Assembly (NCBI RefSeq): GCF_010727325.1 | Contig: NZ_AP022565.1 | Coordinates: 620,001 to 684,000, forward strand | Source of the DNA: Mycolicibacterium alvei | Lineage (GTDB): Bacteria > Actinomycetota > Actinomycetes > Mycobacteriales > Mycobacteriaceae | DNA length: 64,000 bases | Reading direction: 5' to 3' | Shown: piece after piece, positions 1-9,345 of the stretch | How the letters are laid out: the number at the start of each line of letters is the position of its first letter | Numbering within the stretch: position 1 is the stretch's first letter | Notes under the pieces: generated by a model | Seen by the model: the letters and a program-made list of their open reading frames with translations, nothing else | Told to the model about the DNA's origin: nothing | Database searches by the model: none | Translations under genes and position numbers: made by a program

Positions 1-174
1 CTGGTCGTGCCTCTGGCCGGGCTGGCCGCCGCCCTGCTGGCCGGGGTACTGCCGAAACGGCCGTCGTCAGTGCGTCGTTCCGGGGCCGATACCGGCCAGC
101 TCGATCGTGAACACACCCGACACGATGAGCGCGATACCGAGCAGCATCACCGGGGTCAACGGTTCGCCGAATAG
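1..174 (+). CDS. 3' end of a membrane protein, possibly FtsX-like permease (partial)
   Basis: The plus frame is open from base 1 to a TAG at 172-174. Its first 18 residues are strongly hydrophobic (LVVPLAGLAAALLAGVLP) and are followed by basic and polar residues. This resembles the last transmembrane helix and cytoplasmic tail of an FtsX/MacB-type permease, where a helix ending in LP plus a basic stretch is usual. The tail would overlap the convergent SMR gene by about 107 bases, which is more than usual, so the true end may be affected by a frameshift or this may not be the coding frame. Function is not established. Confidence 0.3.
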   Translation: MVVPLAGLAAALLAGVLPKRPSSVRRSGADTGQLDREHTRHDERDTEQHHRGQRFAE

Positions 175-405
175 GAATTTGGCGATGACGGCGACCAGCG
201 CGACCCCGCACGCGGTCCAGATGCCGTAGGCGATGCCCACCGGCACCCCCGACGACAGGGCCAGCCACAGCAGGTAGAACGACAGCACGTACCCGGCGAT
301 CACCGGCGCGATCCACACCTTGCGGCGGAAGCCGTCCGACGCCCGCAACCCGAGCGTGGCACACACCTCGACCAGGATCGCCCCGGTCAGGGCCAGCCAC
401 ATCAT
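67..405 (-). CDS. SMR family efflux subunit (second of pair)
   Basis: A 112-residue small multidrug resistance protein with four predicted transmembrane helices. The helix-1 glutamate needed for proton and drug coupling is visible in AILVEVCATLGLR, and the family loop GVPVGIAYGIWTA is present. The ATG at 405 overlaps the stop of the upstream SMR gene as ATGA, so the two are translationally coupled. Adjacent SMR genes of this kind (EbrAB or YkkCD type) generally make an obligate heterodimer that exports cationic drugs or guanidinium-like compounds. The substrate cannot be read from sequence. Confidence 0.9.
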   Translation of the reverse strand: MMWLALTGAILVEVCATLGLRASDGFRRKVWIAPVIAGYVLSFYLLWLALSSGVPVGIAYGIWTACGVALVAVIAKFLFGEPLTPVMLLGIALIVSGVFTIELAGIGPGTTH

Positions 406-737
406 GACTCCGCCTGACGCGGGCGTGACCCGAGCTCGACCAGCAGCACGCCGGCGATGATCAGACCGATACCGGCCACAATCGGCCAGGTGAACGGATC
501 GCCGAACAACGCCGCGGCCAGCACCGCCGTCGCTGCGGTACCCAGCGCACCCCAGATGCCATAGGCGACACCGACGGGCATGCCCGCCCGCAGCACCAGG
601 GTCAGCAACAGGAATGCGGTCAGATAACCGGCCACCACCAGCACCAGCCACCCCGCATGGTCCTGGGATGCGCGCAGCGACAGCGTGGCCGCGACCTCGG
701 CGATGACAGCCGCGATCAGCAACGCCCACTTCTGCAC
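402..737 (-). CDS. SMR family efflux subunit (first of pair)
   Basis: A 111-residue SMR protein with four hydrophobic segments. The conserved glutamate is in IAEVAATLSLRAS and the family loop is GMPVGVAYGIWGALG. It is the promoter-proximal gene of a two-gene minus-strand operon, with a 4-base overlap with the second SMR gene. Paired SMR proteins usually insert in opposite topologies and act together; a single-gene homodimer like mycobacterial Mmr is the alternative. The 76-base gap to the divergent hydroxylase gene must hold promoters for both directions. Confidence 0.9.
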   Translation of the reverse strand: MQKWALLIAAVIAEVAATLSLRASQDHAGWLVLVVAGYLTAFLLLTLVLRAGMPVGVAYGIWGALGTAATAVLAAALFGDPFTWPIVAGIGLIIAGVLLVELGSRPRQAES

Positions 738-813
738 CGGACAAACCTAGCCGAGCCCCGCCGACGGGTGAGTACCGTGGGGGAGTTCGCCCCAGCTTCA
801 CCGAGGAGTCCGC

Positions 814-1719
814 ATGACCGGGTCCGTCCTGGACTTTCTGCCCCCGCCGATGCGCGATCCGGTTTTCTTCGCGATCCCGTTCTTCCTGGTGTTGTTGACC
901 GTGGAATGGGTTGCCGCCCGGCGCCTGCAGCACATCGAATCGCAGCGGGAACCGGCAGGCGCGTTCAACGCCCGCGACGCATGGACGAGTATCTCGATGG
1001 GTTTGGTCTCCATCCTCACCATGGGCGGATGGAAACTGCTGGCGCTGTTGGGTTATGCGGCCATCTATGCCTATCTGGCGCCATGGCACTTACCCGGGAA
1101 CCGTTGGTACACCTGGGTGATCGCGATCGTCGGGGTGGATCTGCTGTTCTACGCCTACCACCGGATTGCGCACCGGGTGCGGTTGATCTGGGCGACGCAT
1201 CAGGCCCACCACTCGAGTGAGTACTACAACTTCGCCACCGCGCTGCGTCAGAAATGGAACAACAGCGGTGAGATCCTGATCTGGATTCCTTTGCCGCTGC
1301 TCGGCATCCCACCCTGGCTGGTGTTCACGAGCTTTTCGCTGAACCTGGTCTATCAATTTTGGGTGCACACTGAACGAGTCGGAAAGTTGTGGCGGCCAAT
1401 CGAATTCATCTTCAATACCCCGTCTCATCATCGGGTGCACCACGGCCGCGATCAGCTGTATCTGGACCGCAACTACGGCGGCATCCTCATCATCTGGGAC
1501 CGGATGTTCGGCACGTTCCAGCCGGAAGTGTTCCGCCCGCACTACGGGCTGACCAAGCAGGTGGACACCTTCAACATCTGGAAGCTGCAGACCCACGAAT
1601 ATGTGGCGATCGCCCGCGACGTGCGGCGGGCCGGCCGGTGGCGTGACCGGCTGGGCTACGTCTTCGGCCCACCGGGCTGGCAGCCCGCCGAGGTTCGGCG
1701 AATCCAGCCGGTCGGCTAA
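814..1719 (+). CDS. Sterol desaturase / fatty acid hydroxylase family protein
   Basis: A 301-residue integral membrane di-iron enzyme. All three histidine clusters of the superfamily are visible: HRIAHR (about residue 116), HQAHHSS (about 131) and HHRVHHGRD (about 207). Several hydrophobic segments surround them, and the length is normal. These enzymes use O2 and an electron donor to hydroxylate or desaturate lipids or sterol-like substrates at the membrane. The ATG at 814 follows the purine-rich stretch CCGAGGAGT. Substrate unknown; the gene stands alone between the SMR pair and the lectin gene. Confidence 0.9.
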   Translation: MTGSVLDFLPPPMRDPVFFAIPFFLVLLTVEWVAARRLQHIESQREPAGAFNARDAWTSISMGLVSILTMGGWKLLALLGYAAIYAYLAPWHLPGNRWYTWVIAIVGVDLLFYAYHRIAHRVRLIWATHQAHHSSEYYNFATALRQKWNNSGEILIWIPLPLLGIPPWLVFTSFSLNLVYQFWVHTERVGKLWRPIEFIFNTPSHHRVHHGRDQLYLDRNYGGILIIWDRMFGTFQPEVFRPHYGLTKQVDTFNIWKLQTHEYVAIARDVRRAGRWRDRLGYVFGPPGWQPAEVRRIQPVG

Positions 1720-1870
1720 CCGGGCGCGTGAAGATTCCCGGCGTTTCCCAGTGTTTGCGCGGCGTTTGAATTCGCGCCGAGCTGAATCCCGCCAAAGCAA
1801 ACGTGAAATCAGTAAGGTCAACAGCGCCCGGGTGCCTTCACCCGGATCACGGTCACGAAAGGGGCATTGC

Positions 1871-2464
1871 GTGGGAGACACACTCACCGAAGGTCAGAAG
1901 CTGGAGAAGGGTGGTTCGCTCACCTCCAACAACGGCGCGTACACGCTGACTTTGCAGGATGACGGCAACCTCGTGTTGGAGGCGCGTGGCCAAGCGGTCT
2001 GGTCGACTTCCACCAACGGCCAGGACGTGGTGCGGGCCGAGGTGCAGACCGACGGCAACTTCGTGCTGTACACCTCCGAGAAGCCGGTGTGGCACACCGA
2101 CACCAAGGGCAAGAAGGACGTCAAGCTGGTCCTCCAGGACGACCGCAACCTGGTGCTGTACGCCGCGGACGGCCCCGCGTGGTCGTCCGAGACCGCGACC
2201 TCCGAGCCGCCGCCGCCGGCGCCCGAGGCCGACGTCGCCCCGGCTGCTGTCGAGGAGCCGGTTGCCGCTGCTGAGCCGGCCGCGCCGCCGCCACCCCCGC
2301 CCGCGCCCGAACCGCGGACCTACACCGTGGTCTCCGGCGATACTCTCTGGGCGATCTCCGAGCGGTTCTACGGGGATGGCAACAAGTACCAGCAGATCGC
2401 TGATGCCAGCGGGATCTCCAATCCCGACCTGATCCACCCCGGCCAGGTCCTGACGATTCCTTGA
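1871..2464 (+). CDS. Mannose-binding (bulb-type) lectin with C-terminal LysM domain
   Basis: A 197-residue protein. Residues about 1-115 form a GNA/monocot-type B-lectin domain: the QxDxNxVxY-like mannose-site repeats read [20 protein letters not shown] and [10 protein letters not shown], a full set of three. A Pro/Ala/Glu linker follows, then a LysM domain at about 148-197 ([20 protein letters not shown]), which binds peptidoglycan or N-acetylglucosamine polymers. It matches the lectin described from M. smegmatis (MSL). The GTG at 1871 follows AAAGGGG; longer upstream frames lack lectin similarity. No N-terminal signal peptide is seen, so cell-wall localisation would need another export route. 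Confidence 0.9.
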   Translation: MGDTLTEGQKLEKGGSLTSNNGAYTLTLQDDGNLVLEARGQAVWSTSTNGQDVVRAEVQTDGNFVLYTSEKPVWHTDTKGKKDVKLVLQDDRNLVLYAADGPAWSSETATSEPPPPAPEADVAPAAVEEPVAAAEPAAPPPPPPAPEPRTYTVVSGDTLWAISERFYGDGNKYQQIADASGISNPDLIHPGQVLTIP

Positions 2465-2477
2465 CCTGAACAGACGC

Positions 2478-2516
2478 ACGGCCCGGACCTCGATGGTCCG
2501 GGCCGTTCGTTGTTTC
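2478..2516 (+). terminator. Rho-independent terminator after the lectin gene
   Basis: A perfect 12-bp GC-rich stem (2478-2489 with 2495-2506) with a 5-base loop is followed by a T-rich stretch (TCGTTGTTTCT). It lies 13 bases after the lectin stop codon, which is the expected position for an intrinsic terminator. Confidence 0.8.
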
Positions 2517-2629
2517 TGCCGATGGATGGCACGGGATAGGCGGACCGCCGGTAACGAAGTTGCCACCTGACCGATATTGATGTCAGTAGGGTGACGTTCA
2601 CCACGTCCGTGCAGCGAGGGAGGTCGGCT

Positions 2630-3325
2630 GTGAGTAGGTGGCTAGGTGGGGTGATGCGGGTGCTGGCCGGGGTTCCGGTGGCGGGCCTGATGGTGTGTCC
2701 GGTGCCGGCGGCGGCCGCCGCGGGTTCGCTGGTGTACCCGGGTATGGAGATCAGGCAGGGCACGAACGTCTGCACACTGGGTTACGTCGACCCGATGAGC
2801 CGCGTCGGCTTCACCGCGGGCCATTGCCGGGGCGGCGGGTCGGTGGGGGACCGGGACGGCAATTTCATCGGGCACCAGGGGTCTTTCCAGGACAACACGC
2901 CCGACGGTGCCACGGTCGACACCAACTACATGATCTCCGATTGGGAGACCATCCAATTGGCCGCTGACGTCGCGGTGAACAACATCCTGCCAGGTGGGCG
3001 GATGCTGGTGGAGGATCCCGCGGTGGTTCCGACGCCGGGTGCGCCGGTCTGTCACTTCGGTGTGGTGACCGGTGAGAGCTGCGGCACCATCCAGGCCGTC
3101 AACAACGGCTGGTTCACCATGGCCAACGGTGTGGTCAGCCAGAAGGGCGATTCGGGTGGCCCGGTGTACGTGCTCACCCCGGATGGCAGTGCCGCCATCG
3201 TGGGCATGTTCAACAGCACCTGGGGTACCTTTCCGGCCGCCGTGTCCTGGCAGAACGTCAGTGGGCAGGCCCGCGGTGGCGGGTTGCCCGCCGGCGAGGT
3301 GTCGAACCTGGTGGGACAGCCCTGA
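2630..3325 (+). CDS. Secreted trypsin-like serine protease, Rv1815-like
   Basis: A 231-residue protein with a signal peptide (hydrophobic 5-28, Ala-rich end near AAAAAGS). The mature part carries a chymotrypsin-fold serine protease: histidine motif FTAGHCRGG and nucleophile motif [10 protein letters not shown]. An aspartate in the 90-115 region would complete the triad. It is close to M. tuberculosis Rv1815 throughout (for example PGMEIRQ and NNGWFTM). The GTG at 2630 has a strong GAGGGAGG ribosome site at the right distance; an upstream in-frame GTG at 2591 would place a polar tail before the signal peptide and is less likely. Substrate unknown. Confidence 0.85.
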   Translation: MSRWLGGVMRVLAGVPVAGLMVCPVPAAAAAGSLVYPGMEIRQGTNVCTLGYVDPMSRVGFTAGHCRGGGSVGDRDGNFIGHQGSFQDNTPDGATVDTNYMISDWETIQLAADVAVNNILPGGRMLVEDPAVVPTPGAPVCHFGVVTGESCGTIQAVNNGWFTMANGVVSQKGDSGGPVYVLTPDGSAAIVGMFNSTWGTFPAAVSWQNVSGQARGGGLPAGEVSNLVGQP

Positions 3326-3332
3326 CCACTAA

Positions 3333-3348
3333 CTAGAACACGTTCTAG
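3333..3348 (+). promoter_or_regulatory. Candidate KstR operator (perfect 7-2-7 palindrome)
   Basis: The sequence CTAGAAC-AC-GTTCTAG is a perfect inverted repeat. Bases 3334-3347 fit the published mycobacterial KstR motif TNNAACNNGTTNNA at every fixed position. It lies about 30-50 bases before the VOC gene, where a repressor would act on the promoter. KstR is the TetR-type repressor of the cholesterol catabolism regulon, so this predicts induction of the next two genes by steroid-derived acyl-CoA. The match is seen; the binding is inferred. Confidence 0.65.
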
Positions 3349-3375
3349 CCATCCCGCCGGGTGGGCGATATCCTC

Positions 3376-3876
3376 ATGGCGATGCTTAATCAGACACCTG
3401 TCCAGATCGCCTGGGTTACCGCTGATCTGGATGCAACCGAACGGGCACTGACCGCCATGCTGGGGGCGCGACGGTGGGTGCGGATGCCCGCGGTGCATTT
3501 CAGCCCGGAGACCTGCCGCCACCACGGCCGGCCGGCCGATTTCGTGGCCGACATCTCGCTAAGCTACGCCGGTGACACCCAGCTGGAACTGATCGCTCCG
3601 GTCAGCGGCGAGAGCATCTATGCCGAGTTCCTCGAACGGCACGGCGCGGGTCTGCACCACATCTGCATCGAAGCGGCTGACGCGGAGACGTTCGAGGAGC
3701 GGCTGCGCGACGCCGAAGGCGAGGGGACGCCGGTGGTGTGCCAGGGCGAGATGCCCGGGGGAATGAGATTCGCCTACCTGTCGGCCGCAGGCGCCGGGGT
3801 GCCCTATCTGGAGATCGCTTACATTCCGCCCGAGATCCGGGCGTTCTTCGAGTATGTGAAACAGGAGCAGCAGTGA
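3376..3876 (+). CDS. VOC (glyoxalase/bleomycin resistance) superfamily protein
   Basis: About 166 residues with two beta-alpha-beta-beta-beta modules typical of vicinal oxygen chelate proteins. IAWVTADLDATERAL opens module one and GLHHICIEAADAETF opens module two. Possible metal ligands are His in HHIC, Glu in QLELI and Glu in YLEIAYI. The family includes glyoxalase I, methylmalonyl-CoA epimerases and ring-cleaving dioxygenases. The stop overlaps the start of the flavoprotein gene (GTGA), so they form an operon behind the KstR-like palindrome; a role in steroid or aromatic metabolism is an inference. Start could also be GTG 3361 or ATG 3382. Confidence 0.8.
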   Translation: MAMLNQTPVQIAWVTADLDATERALTAMLGARRWVRMPAVHFSPETCRHHGRPADFVADISLSYAGDTQLELIAPVSGESIYAEFLERHGAGLHHICIEAADAETFEERLRDAEGEGTPVVCQGEMPGGMRFAYLSAAGAGVPYLEIAYIPPEIRAFFEYVKQEQQ

Positions 3877-5369
3877 AGGAAATCCCCGAGGTGCTAGAGG
3901 CCTCCGAGGTCGACGCCATCGAATCCTGGTCCGACGAGTTCGACGTCGTGGTGGTCGGATTCGGCATCGCCGGAGGATGCGCGGCGGTCAGTGCCGCGGC
4001 GCAGGGAGCCCGGGTTCTGGTGCTGGAGAAGGCTGCCGCAGCCGGCGGCACCACCGCGATGGCCGGTGGGCACTTCTATCTCGGTGGCGGCACCGCGGTG
4101 CAGGAGGCCACCGGGCACCCCGACACCGCCGAAGAGATGTACAAGTATCTGGTCGCCGTCTCGCGCGAACCCGATCTTGACAAGATCCGCGCCTACAGCG
4201 ACGGTAGCGTCGAACACTTCAATTGGCTTGAGGCACTGGGCTTTCAGTTCGAGCGCAGTTTTTATCCGGGCAAGGTGGTGGTGCCGCCGGGCACCGAGGG
4301 GCTGTCCTACACCGGCAACGAGAAGGTGTGGCCGTTCACCGAGCAGGCCGAACCGGCGCCCCGCGGCCACTCTGTCCCCGTGCCCGGTGAACTGGGCGGC
4401 GCGGCGATGGTGATCGACCTCCTGCTCAAACGCGCTGAGACGCTGGGCGTCACGATCCGCTATGAGGTCGGGGCGACCAACCTGATCGTCGACGGTGCTG
4501 CGGATGACCGCCCGGTGGTCGGGGTGAAGTGGAAGCACTTCGGCGAAACCGGTTGTGTCAAAGCGAAATCGGTCATCATCACCGCCGGGGGATTCGCGAT
4601 GAACCCCGAGATGGTCGCCGAATACACGCCGGCGCTCGGCAAGAAACGCCGCACCAAGCATCACGGCGAGGTGGAGCCCTACATCCTGGGCAATCCCAAC
4701 GACGATGGCCTGGGCATCCGGATGGGTGTCGCGGCAGGCGGCGTGGCCAACGGGATGGACCAGTTGTTCATCACCGCCGCGGCCTACCCTCCCGAGGTCC
4801 TGTTGACCGGTGTGATCGTCAACAATCAGGGTCAGCGCTTCGTCGCCGAGGACTCCTACCATTCGCGTACCTCGGCGTTCGTCCTGCGACAACCCGATCA
4901 GCAGGCCTACCTGATCGTGGATGAGGAGCACATGGAGATGCCGGCCCTGCCGCTCATCAAATTCATCGACGGCTACGAGACGATCGCCGAAACCGAAGAG
5001 GCACTGGGCATCCCGGCGGGCAACCTGGCGGCCACCCTGGACCGTTACAACGAGTACGCGGCCAAGGGTGAGGACCCCGATTTCCACAAGCAACCCGACT
5101 ACATCGCCGAACAGCGCAAGGGTCCGTATGCGGCGTTCGACCTCTCCCTCGGCATCGCCATGTACTCGGGATTCACGATGGGCGGGCTGACGGTCTCTAT
5201 CGACGGCGAGGTACTGCGGCAGGACGGAAGTGTCATCCCGGGTCTGTACGCAGCGGGGGCCTGCGCGTCCAACATCGCTCAGGACGGCGAGGGCTACGCC
5301 AGCGGTGTACAGCTCGGGGAAGGGTCGTTCTTCGGGCGCCGCGCCGGTACGCACGCCGCGACACGTTAA
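3873..5369 (+). CDS. FAD-dependent oxidoreductase, 3-ketosteroid dehydrogenase/fumarate reductase type (Rv1817-like)
   Basis: A 498-residue flavoprotein. The N-terminal Rossmann fold is VVVVGFGIAGGCAAVSAA with LVLEKAAAAGGTTAMAGG, as in KstD and fumarate reductase flavoproteins. The C-terminal FAD-binding part is GLYAAGACASNIAQDGEGYASG. The GTG at 3873 overlaps the VOC stop by four bases. M. tuberculosis Rv1817 is the syntenic relative. Family members dehydrogenate steroid rings or reduce C=C bonds; with the KstR-like box upstream, a steroid-type substrate is plausible but unproven. Its stop overlaps the convergent ABC gene by four bases. Confidence 0.88.
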   Translation: MKEIPEVLEASEVDAIESWSDEFDVVVVGFGIAGGCAAVSAAAQGARVLVLEKAAAAGGTTAMAGGHFYLGGGTAVQEATGHPDTAEEMYKYLVAVSREPDLDKIRAYSDGSVEHFNWLEALGFQFERSFYPGKVVVPPGTEGLSYTGNEKVWPFTEQAEPAPRGHSVPVPGELGGAAMVIDLLLKRAETLGVTIRYEVGATNLIVDGAADDRPVVGVKWKHFGETGCVKAKSVIITAGGFAMNPEMVAEYTPALGKKRRTKHHGEVEPYILGNPNDDGLGIRMGVAAGGVANGMDQLFITAAAYPPEVLLTGVIVNNQGQRFVAEDSYHSRTSAFVLRQPDQQAYLIVDEEHMEMPALPLIKFIDGYETIAETEEALGIPAGNLAATLDRYNEYAAKGEDPDFHKQPDYIAEQRKGPYAAFDLSLGIAMYSGFTMGGLTVSIDGEVLRQDGSVIPGLYAAGACASNIAQDGEGYASGVQLGEGSFFGRRAGTHAATR

Positions 5370-7279
5370 GTCGGCAAGCCGACCGGTGTGAGCTCCCAAC
5401 GACCGCCGCCGAGCAGTTCCAGGCGACGGTCGTGGAGCCGGTTCACGCTGTCCCGATGGCTGATGCTGACCACGATGCAGTCGGGTAGCTCGCTGCGCAG
5501 GGTCGAGTACAACGCGTACTGCTGACCGGCATCGAGCGCCGAGGTGGCCTCGTCGAGGAATACCGCTGCCGGCCTGGCCAGCAGCACCCGGGCGAACGCG
5601 ATCCGTTGCTGTTCGCCCGGGGACAGCACCTTTCCCCAATCGGTGTCCTCATCGAGGCGAGAGGTCAGATTTCCCAGGGCGACCGCATCGAGCGCGGCCC
5701 GGATCTCGTTGTCGCCGTAGGTACCCGCCGGTGCGGGATAACAGACCACGGTGCGGAGATCGCCCAGTGGGGCATAGGGGAGTTGGGACAGGAACATGAC
5801 CTCACCCTGTTCGGGGTAGCGCACCGTCCCCGATCCGTACGGCCACAGCCGGGCCAGGCTGCGCAGCAGTGTCGTCTTCCCGGTACCGGACGGTCCGGTG
5901 ATGACCAGCGAATCGCCGGGGGCCAATCGCATGTCGAGGTCGTGCAGCAGCAGCTCCCCATCGGGCGACCGCACCTCGACGTCCTCGAGTTCGACCCCGC
6001 CGCAGGCGCTCACCCCGGTATCCAATCGTGGTAGCGCCCTTGCCTGTTCGTTTGCGCTCACCAGTCCGTCGAGGCGAATGATCGCAGCCCGATATCCGGC
6101 GAATGCGTCGTACACCGAGCGGAAGAAGCTCAGCGACGTCTGCACCCGGTTGAACGCATTGGCCGACTGCAGGGCGTCGCCGTAGGTGATCTGGCCCGCG
6201 AACAACCGCGGCGCCTGAACGATCAACGGGAGCGGATCGATGATCTGGTTGATGGACCGGTTCCAGCCGAGGAACGCCACGCCCCGCAGGACGAGTCGCC
6301 GGTAGTTGGTGATGACCTTGTCGAACCGGTCTGACAGCGTGCCACGTTCGGTGCGTTCACCGTGATAAAAGCCGACCGCTTCGGCGCCGTCGCGGACACG
6401 CACGAGTGCGTACCGGAATGCGGCGTTGGTCAACGAGTTGCGGAAGGTCAGACGAATGATCGGCCTGCCGATCCAGATCGCCACGACGGTCGTGATCGCC
6501 ACCCACAGCAGCGCGATCCAGAACAACGCCTTGGGCACGGTGACGCCCAGAAACGTCAAGGGGCCGGACAGATTCCACAGGATCGGTGTGAACGCCACGA
6601 CCGAGACGAGCGAGTAGACCGACCCGAACAACAGGGTCTGCGCAGTGGCGACGGTCGGTGTGTTGGTTTCGGGTCCGGTGCCGGTGGTGAACACGTCGAT
6701 GTCCTGCTGGATGCGCTGATCCGGGTTGTCGATCGGAGTTCCGCCGAAGCCGCCGATGAATCGGCCGCGGTAGTAGGCCCGTTGATCGAGCCAGTCGCCG
6801 GTGAGTCGGTGGGTGAGCCAGACCCGCCAGCGCACGATGAAGTACTGCATGAGATACAGGTCGAGCAAGGTGCGGGTGATGTCGACGGTCACCAGCAGCC
6901 CGAAGATCAGGATGGAATGCCAGAAGCCGTCGATTCCCGAGCTGCGGACCGCGTCGTTTCCCGAACCGGCGCCGGAGAACGCCACCTGCAGCGCCGTGGT
7001 CTGGTCGTTGACGTAGTAGCTGAACAGCACATCCATACGCACCGAGAACATCACCGAAAGGAGCAGCACACCCAGCAGTCCCCACACCGGAATGCTTTCG
7101 CGGCCAAGGAAATAGCCGCCGGTGACCCGCCAGAACTGACGGCCCCACGTGGTGAGACGCGCCAGCACGGCCACCGCGAAGACCAGGGCCACCGCACCGA
7201 TCGCCCAGGCCTTGGCGACCCACCACATCGACGCCAGGATCTCGTTGCCCCAGTCCAGAGACTGGGTGAACATCTCCAT
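5366..7279 (-). CDS. BacA/SbmA-like ABC transporter, permease-ATPase fusion (copy 2)
   Basis: A 637-residue half transporter. The N-terminal ~390 residues form the SbmA/BacA-type membrane domain and the C-terminal part is a nucleotide-binding domain: Walker A GPSGTGKTTLL, signature [16 protein letters not shown], Walker [14 protein letters not shown]. It is homologous to M. tuberculosis Rv1819c, which takes up vitamin B12, bleomycin and antimicrobial peptides. It lies 32 bases after a paralogous gene on the same strand and closely resembles it, including the conserved block [12 protein letters not shown]. Both probably come from one transcript. Whether they form homo- or heterodimers cannot be told. 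Confidence 0.88.
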   Translation of the reverse strand: MEMFTQSLDWGNEILASMWWVAKAWAIGAVALVFAVAVLARLTTWGRQFWRVTGGYFLGRESIPVWGLLGVLLLSVMFSVRMDVLFSYYVNDQTTALQVAFSGAGSGNDAVRSSGIDGFWHSILIFGLLVTVDITRTLLDLYLMQYFIVRWRVWLTHRLTGDWLDQRAYYRGRFIGGFGGTPIDNPDQRIQQDIDVFTTGTGPETNTPTVATAQTLLFGSVYSLVSVVAFTPILWNLSGPLTFLGVTVPKALFWIALLWVAITTVVAIWIGRPIIRLTFRNSLTNAAFRYALVRVRDGAEAVGFYHGERTERGTLSDRFDKVITNYRRLVLRGVAFLGWNRSINQIIDPLPLIVQAPRLFAGQITYGDALQSANAFNRVQTSLSFFRSVYDAFAGYRAAIIRLDGLVSANEQARALPRLDTGVSACGGVELEDVEVRSPDGELLLHDLDMRLAPGDSLVITGPSGTGKTTLLRSLARLWPYGSGTVRYPEQGEVMFLSQLPYAPLGDLRTVVCYPAPAGTYGDNEIRAALDAVALGNLTSRLDEDTDWGKVLSPGEQQRIAFARVLLARPAAVFLDEATSALDAGQQYALYSTLRSELPDCIVVSISHRDSVNRLHDRRLELLGGGRWELTPVGLPT

Positions 7280-7311
7280 ACTCGGGCAAGTTACCGGGAA
7301 CTACCGCCTGA

Positions 7312-9237
7312 TCACGGTTGCTTGACCAGGTCGGCCGCGTCGTCGTCGACCTCGCCCAGGCTCCAACGACCCCCACCGTGCAGCTGCAGATGCTTCTCGT
7401 GGTGCTGGCCCACGGTGCTGCGATGGGTGACGCTGACCAGGATGGTGTCCGGCAGCTCGGATCGCACCAGCGCGTACATCGTGTACTCCAGGCCTTCGTC
7501 CAGAGCGGAGGTGGCCTCGTCGAAGAACACGGCCCGCGGACGGGTCAGCAGGATCCGGGCGAAGGCGATTCGTTGTTGCTCACCGGGGGAGAGCACCTTC
7601 GCCCAGTCGGCCACTTCGGAGAGTCGCTGGGAGCACTGCGGCAGTGACACCTTCTGCAGCGCCGCGTGCAGATCCTCGTCCGGGATGCTGCCGGGCTCGG
7701 CCGGGTAGGAGACCACCGCGCGCAGATCGCCCAGTGGGACGTATGGCATCTGGGACAGGAACATCGTCTCGTTGGGGTCGACCGGATAGCGGAAGGTGCC
7801 GGTGGCATAGGGCCACAGTTGCGCCAGGCTGCGCAGCAGGGTGGTCTTTCCGGCGCCGGACCTGCCGGTGACGATCAGGGTGTCGCCGAGGTCCAGCCGC
7901 AGGTCCAGGTTGTCGACCAGCGGCTCGCCGGCCGGGGTGCGCACCTCGACGTCCACGAGTTCGACCAGGCAGTCCTGGCTCGGCTCGACCGTCAACTCCG
8001 GCAGCGCCCGGGCCTCTTCATTGGCGATCACCAGGCCATGCAGACGCATCACCGACGCCCGCCAGCCTGCGAAGCCGTCGTAGTTGTTGCGGAAGAACGA
8101 CAAACCGTCCTGAATGCTGCCGAAAGCCGAGGAGGTCTGCGAGATGTCGCCGAGCTTGATCTCGCCGGCGAACATTCGCGGCGCCTGGATGATCCACGGC
8201 AGCGGATTGATGATCTGGGAGATCGAGAGGTTCCAGCCGTAGAACCTCACCGAGCGGTTGATGAACCGCTTGTAGTTGTCGACCACGGGCGCGAACCGCT
8301 TGCGCAGCTGCATCCGTTCGGCGGCCTCGCCACGGTAGAACGCCACCGCCTCGGCGGCGTCGCGCAGGCGGACCAGCGCGTACCGGAACGCCGCGTTGAA
8401 CTTCTCGTTGTTGAACGTCAACCGGATCAACGGCCGGCCGATCCAGAAGGCAATGACGGTCGCGACGAGCACGTAAGCGATACCGATCCAGAACATCGCC
8501 TTGGGCATGGTGAACCCGAACATCGTGAGGTCACCGGAGAGGTTCCACAGGATCACGGTGAAGGAAGCCACACTCACGATGGCGTCGATGGCACCGAACA
8601 ACAGCGTGCTCTGGGTGAAGGTGTTCGGGTTGCTGGGCAGCGGTCCGATGCCGTTGGTGAAGATGTCGATATCGGACTGGATACGCTGGTCGGGGTTGTC
8701 GATGGAGTCGTCGATGAAGCGGGTGCGGTAGTAGGCCTTGCGGTCGAGCCAGTCGCCGGTGAGCCGGTCGGTCAGCCAGGCGCGCCAGGCCAACGTGAAC
8801 CGCTGCATCATGAACAGGTCGAGCATGATCCGGGCGACATGAATCGTGGCCAGGATGCCGAAATGGATGAGGGCCCACCAGAATCCGTCGACGCCGGACT
8901 GTTTGACGGCGTCGTTGCCGCCGCCCATTCCCTCGAACGCGGTCTGCGCCGCCGACATCAGGTCGTTGCTGTAGTAGCTGAACAACACCTGTAGCCGGAC
9001 TCCGGAGATGACCGACAGCAGCAACGCCGACAGCCACAGCCACACCTTGATGCTTTCCGAACCGGTGAAGTACGCCCCGGTGACGCGCCAGAACTGCCGG
9101 CCCCAGGTGGTGAACTTCGCGATCAGTACCAGCACGACCAGGGTGGGAATCGCGGTGTAAACCCACACCTTGGCGATCCACAGCAGTGAAACGGCCAGTT
9201 CGGCGCCCCAGTTCAGCGAAGGGCTAAACATCTCCAT
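7312..9237 (-). CDS. BacA/SbmA-like ABC transporter, permease-ATPase fusion (copy 1, Rv1819c-type)
   Basis: A 641-residue protein with the same layout as its neighbour: BacA/SbmA-type transmembrane domain, then an ATPase domain with Walker [12 protein letters not shown], signature [16 protein letters not shown] and Walker [15 protein letters not shown]. In M. tuberculosis a single gene (Rv1819c) occupies this place next to secA2, and it imports cobalamin and other hydrophilic solutes. The fusion of an SbmA-like importer fold to an exporter-type ATPase is a family trait. The start at 9237 faces secA2 with a 108-base shared promoter region. Confidence 0.9.
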   Translation of the reverse strand: MEMFSPSLNWGAELAVSLLWIAKVWVYTAIPTLVVLVLIAKFTTWGRQFWRVTGAYFTGSESIKVWLWLSALLLSVISGVRLQVLFSYYSNDLMSAAQTAFEGMGGGNDAVKQSGVDGFWWALIHFGILATIHVARIMLDLFMMQRFTLAWRAWLTDRLTGDWLDRKAYYRTRFIDDSIDNPDQRIQSDIDIFTNGIGPLPSNPNTFTQSTLLFGAIDAIVSVASFTVILWNLSGDLTMFGFTMPKAMFWIGIAYVLVATVIAFWIGRPLIRLTFNNEKFNAAFRYALVRLRDAAEAVAFYRGEAAERMQLRKRFAPVVDNYKRFINRSVRFYGWNLSISQIINPLPWIIQAPRMFAGEIKLGDISQTSSAFGSIQDGLSFFRNNYDGFAGWRASVMRLHGLVIANEEARALPELTVEPSQDCLVELVDVEVRTPAGEPLVDNLDLRLDLGDTLIVTGRSGAGKTTLLRSLAQLWPYATGTFRYPVDPNETMFLSQMPYVPLGDLRAVVSYPAEPGSIPDEDLHAALQKVSLPQCSQRLSEVADWAKVLSPGEQQRIAFARILLTRPRAVFFDEATSALDEGLEYTMYALVRSELPDTILVSVTHRSTVGQHHEKHLQLHGGGRWSLGEVDDDAADLVKQP

Positions 9238-9345
9238 CCGGGCAAAGTACCCCGACGAACTTCGGACAGGCTCGGCCGATCCGGTTCGGTATCGCGCTCG
9301 GGGTCACGCTCTGGGGTACTCCGCGTGTCCGCGTACCGTGAACGT

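Noticed and set aside
402..1089. Extension of the second SMR gene upstream through the first SMR gene
   Set aside because: The SMR protein begins at the ATGA overlap at 405; the longer reading is out of frame with both the first SMR gene and the hydroxylase.
3894..5639. A 581-codon minus-strand open frame opposite the flavoprotein gene
   Set aside because: Composition is that of antisense GC-rich DNA; no start context and no motif, while the plus-strand flavoprotein is clear.
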